Source: Erigeron canadensis
Lineage: Eukaryota; Streptophyta; Magnoliopsida; Asterales; Asteraceae
Direction: 5' to 3'
NCBI RefSeq assembly: GCF_010389155.1
Contig: NC_057763.1
Span: 46,048,645-46,112,644 of the forward strand
Length of the DNA stretch: 64,000 nt
Shown: one piece after another, positions 57,146-64,000 of the stretch
How positions within the stretch are numbered: the first letter of the stretch is position 1
Layout: every line of letters begins with the position of its first letter
The notes under the pieces: model-generated
Seen by the model: only the letters and a program-made list of their open reading frames with translations
Told to the model about the DNA's origin: nothing
Databases searched by the model: none
Program-made: the position numbers and the translations under genes

Positions 57146-57154
57146 TTTAAAAAA

Positions 57155-57865
57155 TGTCATAATCATAAAGCAATATCTTTTAAAATAGAAATTTACTGTA
57201 TTCAAGTTCAACCCAAACTATGGCCGATCTTTGTGCATCTCTATCGCAAGATAAATGATATTTGTACCACATATATTAATAAATCTATTATACATATGTT
57301 TTAATAGCTTATACAATGTGTTTTAAAAGTTGTATTATGTGGTAGATTTATCTGTGGTATGAAAATCATTTCCACTATCGCAAAGACGCAAACAACCCAG
57401 CCCAAACTCATTTAACCGAAATCTATTTTCACACAAACTCTATTTTGAGTTGTTCTCATATCAATTTAACATGTCCATCTTACACACACTGACAACATAT
57501 GTTACATGTTTTTTACTGTGTTTTTAATTTTTATTTTGACAATTACATATGTTCCATGTTGACCGCCTATTCCACATATAACAGGTACATAAGTACATAA
57601 CGTAATAATACTAACAATAAAAATGATTAAACGTTCAATAAAAAACAAACTTACGTCACATTCAATCTAGATGTATGTTACATTGTTAAAATTAAAATAT
57701 TCAAAAACTCATTGTCACACACAAACAAGGAATCTAATTCGTATACAAGCTCGTACGTAGCAACAGTCAATATTTTCTATATAAAAAAAAAAAACTATAT
57801 TATATAAGATAAGAAAATTATTAATGAACTCACTACAATTACAGCTAAAAAAGAAGCAATATAAA
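57155..57865. other. Spacer with a small foldback element
   Basis: A foldback of about 125 bp at about 57252-57377 (gatatttgtaccacat facing gtggtatgaaaatcattt) resembles the one at 11087-11215. The rest is the 3' flank of the VQ gene. No gene was seen. Confidence 0.4.
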
Positions 57866-58483
57866 TCAAGAACTGGAAGTAGATCCGCCGGAACATCTAG
57901 GTGAAGTCACCGGAAACAATGGCAAAAGCTGTAACTCATTTTCCGACCTCGGAGTAGTGACCGGAGACGGATGTAAATAAAACCCTTTACCGGCAATCGC
58001 TTTTTCTTCAGCCTCAACATCCAAACCCGGTGGGCTACCATCAGTCACCGGAGACCTGTTGAACGGGTCGGGTATAAGTGGCGTAACCGGGCTAAGAACC
58101 AAAGATGGGAAATCAAGTAAACTTGGAGACAAAATCTCGGGCATGTTAGAATTACTAATAACTCGGGTTGACCCAGAAACTAATGGGCTGATCTTGAAGT
58201 TTTTAAGACTGTTTCTACGTTCATAAAGCTTTGATGGTCTTTTAGTCGGGCTGGTTTTGGTTAAATGGATCGGGTTTTTAGATGGTTGACTAGTAATAGT
58301 GTTGGCGTGTTTGACAAGTGTTTCGGATGATCCGGTTAGTAGTTGGACTACTTGTTTGAAAGAAGTTGTGTCGGCTTGTACAAAGGTGGTTGGATATGGG
58401 TTGTTTGGATCGGAGATTGTGACGGGTGTTGGCGGTGGCGATTGGTGATGATGGCTGACGGTGGATGAAGAATTCATCTCCAT
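57866..58483 (-). CDS. VQ-motif protein
   Basis: A single-exon frame of 205 residues. The VQ motif FKQVVQLLTG is at residues 42-51, preceded by a His/Pro-rich N terminus and TTFVQADTTS. Downstream lie KLYERRNSLKNFKISPL and many Ser-Pro and Thr-Pro sites (ILSPSLLDFPSLVLSPVTPL, NRSPVTDGSP, HPSPVTTP, FPVTSPR). This arrangement is typical of the VQ4/VQ13/VQ31-like group, which bind WRKY factors through the VQ motif and are MAP-kinase substrates in immune signalling. The protein is expected in the nucleus, with no targeting peptide. The ATG at 58483 begins MEMNSSSTVS. Intronless and short, as usual for the family. The exact group member was not assigned. Confidence 0.93.
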   Translation of the reverse strand: MEMNSSSTVSHHHQSPPPTPVTISDPNNPYPTTFVQADTTSFKQVVQLLTGSSETLVKHANTITSQPSKNPIHLTKTSPTKRPSKLYERRNSLKNFKISPLVSGSTRVISNSNMPEILSPSLLDFPSLVLSPVTPLIPDPFNRSPVTDGSPPGLDVEAEEKAIAGKGFYLHPSPVTTPRSENELQLLPLFPVTSPRCSGGSTSSS

Positions 58484-59989
58484 TTTTAGAATGAGAAAGA
58501 AAATATCGATAGAGATGGAAAGAAAGATGACTTAAGATTTAAGAAGACGAATAAACAATTAATAAAAGAAGGAAAGCATAGAGTATATACAATATAATAA
58601 TATAATATTAATAAATAGGGAATAGTGAATTTAACTTTGTCAGACACTTAAATTTATGGGTGTAAACTCTCACATACTAATATTTTCCGGCACTTAAATT
58701 TATGTGTGTAAACTCTCACATATTAATATTTTAACATTCTTGATGAATAAATGTTTGAGTCCATAAATTTTTTGGTTTAAAATTTAATATGTGAACATTT
58801 CATATCTAAACATATCAATAGCCTTATATTACCATTCTCTAAAAAATATTCATATATTGCATCATGAAACAGACAAACAAAAATATACTTTTTTACTCAT
58901 TTATTCTAATAAAATGTTTGCTTTAAAGTAAGAAATGTTTTAGATATAGAATTAATATCGTGCGTTAAATATTTAATAAGATCATAAATATTTCTTGGAA
59001 ATATAGTAAATTTCATATGTATATATAAGTATTTAATATGGAGAATGATATATCTACATTAATTTTTGGTCATCCACAACAATATATGTTTTACCCAGTT
59101 GTAAAATGTACAGTAAAACATATACACTTGTTGTAGATGGTTAATAGTTGTTGTAGATTTATCACTTCACATTTAATATAACGTTTTTATAATAAAGTCA
59201 CAAAATGAACTAAACTTTATATCCATGTTCAAAAAGTGGGTGCTGCTTTTTTGAAAGGTGTTTAATATACTGATAAAATTTTAAATAAACCTACGAAATT
59301 AACATGAGTTGTATACGATTATTTTTAATGACAAGTTATTGTTTCTCAAACTTTTTAACATATATGTTTTTATCATTGTCTAGCAAATTTATTAAATTAA
59401 AAATAAAAGAAATAAAAAAAGTAGCGTTTGGAATTGAGAATGAACCCACTCGCTCGTCAATTAAGTGATGAAAGGAACCGATTTTAAAAAACGACTAGAC
59501 ACTATCCATGATGCGAGTTTTAAAGAGAATTGACTGACGAGCAAACGACGATAACATTGGAAGTGAATTACTAGGATAGAGTCATTAGTTAGGCCTCAAC
59601 CAACCTTATAGCTCTTCTTAACTGTCACATCAGCTTTTTTCTCTCCTTAAATCACATCTTCCTGCTCACTACCAACCCTACCTCTTACTCATCTCTTCCT
59701 CAACTTTAATTTATTCTTATTTTATATTTATCAAAAATATATAATTACCAAATAACTATAAACTTTCATTATTATATTTGGTATGTGGAACCCACTTCAC
59801 TGATGACCGTTGCTAATTTAGAATTTTCAAAAATTAATTCGAATTTTTGGAAAAAACGGCTACGAGGCATTTTTTGCTTTTTATTGGGTTTTTTTTACCC
59901 CTATTTATACTCAACTTCACACAGCCATTTCATATCAAATCAACTTCTTCCAACTTATTTTTTACTTCTGCAAACCATTCAATTTCAAA
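58484..59989. other. Promoter of the VQ gene and intergenic DNA
   Basis: Contains an imperfect direct repeat (cacttaaatttatg and gtgtaaactctcacatantaatatt, at about 58646 and 58690). A small foldback near 59041-59170 has ends similar to those at 11087 and 57252. A TATA-like ctatttatac is at about 59900-59909 before the next frame. No other gene was seen. Confidence 0.4.
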
Positions 59990-60226
59990 ATGCCGAGACA
60001 ACTATGGACTCAATCCAAAGATCTTTTGTTATGCAGGTGTTGGATACAAAAATGTGAAACGGAAACCCCAAGGCTAAGCCAAACAACTTGGAGCTACATA
60101 TCTGAAACCTTCAACGGGTGCACGACTGAAGGTCCACAAACCAAATCTCAACTATTAGGTCACTTCCAGAATATTCACAATAAATGTAAGATGTTTAAGG
60201 TAATCTATACGAGGTTGAATGCATAG
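59990..60226 (+). pseudogene. Myb/SANT-like domain fragment of PIF/Harbinger-associated type
   Basis: A frame of 78 residues from MPRQLWTQSKDLLLCRCWIQ to NIHNKCKMFKVIYTRLNA. The pattern W..x..LxLCxxWIxxxE, then TFWxxIxxxF, then Sxxxx-HxxIxxxCxxFxxxY is that of the trihelix/Myb-like proteins often annotated in plants as glutathione S-transferase T3-like and carried as the second ORF of PIF/Harbinger transposons. After the stop the reading continues in another frame (ATVHQEYRWIYGRGFRYEHY), so it appears truncated by a frameshift. No transposase was recognised beside it. The leader has a TATA-like box and a C-rich start, so transcription is possible. A low-copy host gene remnant is the alternative. 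Confidence 0.6.
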
Positions 60227-60690
60227 AGGCAATCTGATCAGTTGCTATACGCAACAGTGCATCAGGAGTACCGTTGGATTTATGGGAGGGGTTTCAGATA
60301 TGAGCATTATTTCAGAAAACTTATCACGGTTGCCCCCTTTCGTTTGAATTAAGTATGTTCTAGTATTTGAATTAAGTCTGTTTTAATATTTTAAAAGGTG
60401 GAAAACAAAAAAAAGGTCATTCAGTGAGTGGTGTTGTTTAAATAAAAGGTGGAAAACACACACACAAAAAAAAACAACCAAACGGTCATTCATTGAAATT
60501 AAAACAATAATTTGTTTTTTTTTGTTAGTTTACGTTAAGGTCATGGCCCGCTTGGACCCCACCATCGCTCGTCTATGCTCGGCGGCACAGGAAGAGACAA
60601 AAAAGGAAGAGGCAAGAAGAGAGGGGGTGTTAACGCAGGAAGAGGAGGGGGACACGCCGAGCACCCCACGTCGGGGTTGGCTACGGCTTA

Positions 60691-61066
60691 GGGGCAAGGG
60701 TGTAGTTGGCTAAAACCATCGGCAAATTCGGCAAATCAGCTACACTATAGCACGTGAATCGGCAAATTTCGGCAAGCACAATCGGCAAGTTTTGGCAAGG
60801 AAGATCGACTAGTTTTGGCCGATGCATATTAACGTTGGGAGCGTATGAAAGTGACCATTTTTTTTTGTTTTATCTGGAAGTGAACGTTGGGAGCGTATGT
60901 GATTTTTTTTTTTCCTTTTTCAAGAATTGGCACTATAGCATGTAGATTGGTAAGTTTTGGCTAGTATTTGGCAAAGTTTTGATTGGACACATGTCATGTT
61001 ATCATTGGCTAGAAAATTTGTCAATCTTGCCAATTTGTCAATCTCTTGACACTACACCTTTGCCCC
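60691..61066. mobile_element. PIF/Harbinger-type MITE
   Basis: The ends GGGGCAAGGGTGTAGT and ACTACACCTTTGCCCC are inverted, with TTA on both flanks (60688-60690 and 61067-61069). The interior repeats ggcaaattcggcaaat-like units and a direct repeat of acgttgggagcgtatg (60831 and 60883). It is 376 bp and non-coding. Confidence 0.85.
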
Positions 61067-61398
61067 TTATGGTTTAGCTTGATAGAAATGACAAAGTGGA
61101 CCTATATAGGAATATAGGATCGATTCTTCGTTACGACTTCACGCGGGTGTTAGGAGTGTGTTGGCTACGTGTTGTATAATAACGGTTTAGTGGGACGTTT
61201 GTATACCACACGAGCTGATCGAGAAAGGCTACAGTGAGTAGAAAAAAAAGGCACCTCGTGACAAGGTGATTTGGTTAATGCATAGGAATTTCAGCCAATA
61301 TAATTAATTGAAGGATGTGAGATACGCTTTGTAAGTTGTTGGGACCAAGTTTACCACAAAGTCAAACAAGGTTCCTCCTATAACTATTATAAAATTTA

Positions 61399-61761
61399 TC
61401 TATATTTATCAAGATAATAATTAAACTAAAGTTATTTTTATAACTATCTTTTATATAAATAAAGAAAAATTGTGATGATGTCATTTTTAATAAAGGAAAA
61501 CCTACTTGTCATTGTGAGATATTTTCTTACTAATTATTTGTTTTTATTTAATTAATTTATGACATCATATCTAATTAAATTTTGATTTTCTATTCCTTCA
61601 ATAAATATTTTCATTTTTAAATATTTTAATTTGCTACATGTGAATGGATTACATGTTTTCTTTTAAATTTTATATATATACATTTTTTTACAAACATTTT
61701 TCACTAAATTAAAGAAAATTTTTTTTTATCTGCCCGCATAATACGCGGGTTACTAAACTAG
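61399..61761 (+). mobile_element. Short non-autonomous Helitron
   Basis: The 5' end is A|TCTATATTTATCAAG. The 3' end is a hairpin CCCGC-ATAATAC-GCGGG followed by TTACTAAACTAG and then T. An A|T insertion site, TC start, hairpin and CTRR end together fit a Helitron of 363 bp. It has no RepHel coding sequence. Confidence 0.7.
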
Positions 61762-64000
61762 TTACGGAGTATTATAAAATTTAGCTGACTTTAAACATCT
61801 ACTTAAAGCACTCTTAATACCATAAAAAAGGTCAACTCATCTATAGATCACATATAAAAAAAACCTTTTTTCACCACTAACCCAACATTAATCCTTTCCA
61901 AACATATCTAATGCCACCACTACTTTAAAAGCCCTTGTAACGGTGCATGGTATGGACAAGGTTGAAGGCTTTCACCTCGGTGTTGTCATGGTGGTCTATT
62001 ACAAGAGGTGGTGTGGTAGTGATGTGGAAGCTTCAAGGCGGGTCTGTCCACCTTGGGTAGAGTTAGGTGGTGGTGGTGTAGTTAATTTTTTATTGTTTTT
62101 TTTTTCTTTTTGATTGGTTGTTCTAATATTATGAGGTATAGTTTGTAGGGTTATTATTATGGAAGTTGTGTGGTTGTGGTGTGATTATAGTGGAGTGATG
62201 ACGTGACACTATCATCATGGTGTGCTAATACCACCATTACTAATGCTGTAAGACCTGTATTCTATACTAATTGTATGTGAAAGATGAAAAAAAAATTCCC
62301 TCTGCCATTCATATTTCCTACCACATGTGGTCTCACCACGAGTCAAATAAAAAAACACCTAATGGTGTTGAATATTGGTGAGGGATGATGCAAGTCGAAT
62401 ACTAGTCTTGCTTTTGGGAGTGAATGTATCCGAACTATTAACAATCCGTTGTCTTCACTAGCCCGAAAAGCTTCAAGGAAGCTTGTATCCCTATCTCTAA
62501 TATCAAAGCTGATTTTATGACATAAAAATATAATTAAATTGAAACAAAATATCAGACACCCACTTGAAGTTCGAATAAGCTAGGTAACAAGAAAACTAAT
62601 GACCTTCAAAGGTGCACATGAGCCCGAGATTTAATGCATGTTTGTGACCAAATTAACTTTCATGAATGATTGTGTGCGAGCTACTTTTTTCCTGAGTACC
62701 TCCCTTACAAAGTTACAAATAAAATAACCAGCAATCTTTTCTAACAAAAGAGGAAGAAAAATAGTGGGGACAAAATACTCAGTTTAATAATTAAAGAAAA
62801 AGATAACTTTTTATAGGCTAAATGAGAGGGAGTAATGTTTCCAGCCCTAGTGACATATTCAGCTCGGACTTTTATTGCCCAACATAATTGTGTGAAGAAA
62901 AAAAAAAGGATAAGTCATCCATTTACTAAGTTTTTTTTTTTAGGTCACCCATTTATAAAAAATTTCTTATAGGCCATCAAAGTTTCTGTTTCGTTTCATT
63001 TTTCCCAATTTTGGTCAATATTACATCAAAAGTTTATCAGAATGTAAAAATATCTCTACTTCTGAAAATCTAAAAATGTTTACAGTTATAGCTTACATGT
63101 ATAATACATGTCATGTCCCGTTTTAAAGTCCCGAGTTGACAAATATTGTCTTCTTATCTACTAATAAACTAAAACAGGATTGCACCGTTCTTTGATTAAC
63201 ACGTGTCACAATATTTTAGCAATACGTGTCTTTTAATCTATATCCTAATTTGAATCTTTCTTATTATAATCAAATACCATATATATTATATTAAAAATAA
63301 AAATATTGTTAGTTATTTAAAATTTGTTTGGTTCTGCACAACACTAAAAAGTTCTTTAATATCCATATTATATTTGGAATTTTTCTTTAATGTTGATCAA
63401 TTTTTCGAGTTATCCTAACTTGATAAATCTTAAAAATTATTTTAGTATTAAAATAGATTGATACTTTGAAATTTATTTGCATTATCATTATTTTGAAGTG
63501 ATTCCATCATATAACAATTAATCGATATCAATAGATCGTATATGTCAAATTATAAAACACCAGTCAAAATCTTTATAATGGTAAGACAAATATAGATATA
63601 GTTATAAAATATAAAAAGTGAATCCGTACATTGTATATGTATTAAAGACTAGTTAAGGATATAAAAAGGTGTTACACATATTTATATTAATCTATGGTGC
63701 TATGAGTTTGTAAAATGATAACACTTTTTGTTATTTAAATAACTTTTTAAAAGTTTTTTAATTGAAATTGGTTGAAACAAAACAAATTATATATTTAAGC
63801 GGCCTATAAATAACTTTTTATAGTTGAGTGACCTAAAAGAAAAAAGTTTAATATTTGGATGGGGAAAAAGGACTCATCCTTTGTTGCATCTGGCGCGAGA
63901 TGATAAAGAGAGAGCTTCGTCTATCGATATGCATTATCCCAAAAAAAAAATTAAATGTTTAGTCTGTGAAGGGTGAATCATACCGAGAAAGTCCAATGAC
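61762..64000. other. Intergenic region to the window end
   Basis: About 2.2 kb. The stretch at 61930-62250 is GT-rich on the plus strand (gtggtggtgtggtag-type) without a coherent frame. At 63157 a sequence TCTACTAATAAACTAAAAC after A could be the 5' end of another Helitron, but no 3' end was found. No gene was seen. Confidence 0.4.

Noticed and set aside
63157..64000. Possible Helitron starting TCTACTAATAAACTAAAAC and running out of the window
   Set aside because: The 5' end looks plausible, but no hairpin plus CTRR end was found before the window stops.
1..64000. CRISPR arrays, rRNA genes, long LTR retrotransposons and integrated viral sequence
   Set aside because: Scanned for by eye. No regularly spaced repeats, rRNA signatures, paired LTRs or viral polymerase or coat motifs were seen.

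Overview
The window looks like nuclear DNA of a flowering plant, almost certainly a eudicot. It is AT-rich, has GT-AG introns, and carries a Dof transcription factor, plastid-targeted precursors, LEA proteins, a VQ protein and an NLR fragment. No bacterial, organellar or viral segment was seen. The exact family cannot be read safely from the sequence. Genes are sparse, and much of the space between them is non-autonomous DNA transposons whose ends and target-site duplications (TSDs) can be read directly.

Layout. 0-10 kb holds one Dof zinc-finger gene (4.3-5.4 kb) in long AT-rich intergenic DNA with Stowaway, PIF/Harbinger and hAT-type elements. 9.8-13.4 kb is a transposon block: two CACTA-type foldback elements and a Pack-MULE that has captured a piece of a TRS120-like gene. 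13.7-15.0 kb encodes a truncated CC/NB-ARC resistance-type protein. 15.9-27.9 kb is a cluster of five related LEA-like genes. One has an intron and a probable mitochondrial presequence, two are short and leaderless, and two are plastid-targeted paralogs duplicated together with their promoters. The last four share upstream motifs, notably repeated GTCGACAT. 29.7-35.2 kb is a serpin pseudogene broken by frameshifts, a stop, a Helitron-like insertion and an hAT-type insertion, with an intron full of elements. 37.1-40.1 kb is an intact three-exon gene for plastid ribosomal protein uS5.

40.9-51.6 kb contains an unusual family: one gene with consistent splice phases (50.4-51.5 kb, minus strand) that encodes a LisH/LUFS domain like the N terminus of LEUNIG-type corepressors but no WD40 repeats and a DLN-containing C terminus, plus at least four decayed relatives on both strands. 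A Mutator-like element with doubled inverted-repeat arms lies 62 bp from its most upstream recognised exon. 53-57 kb is transposon-derived, including an hAT transposase tail and a 1.2-kb MULE. 57.9-58.5 kb encodes a VQ-motif protein. 59-64 kb holds a Myb/SANT-like fragment of the kind linked to PIF/Harbinger elements, a PIF-type MITE and a short Helitron.

How it fits together. The LEA cluster is the one clear functional neighbourhood: homologous helical protectants sent to different compartments, with shared promoter modules that suggest common stress regulation. The other genes (Dof, uS5c, VQ, LUFS-like) look like unrelated neighbours. All coordinates and motif counts were read by eye, without database searches.
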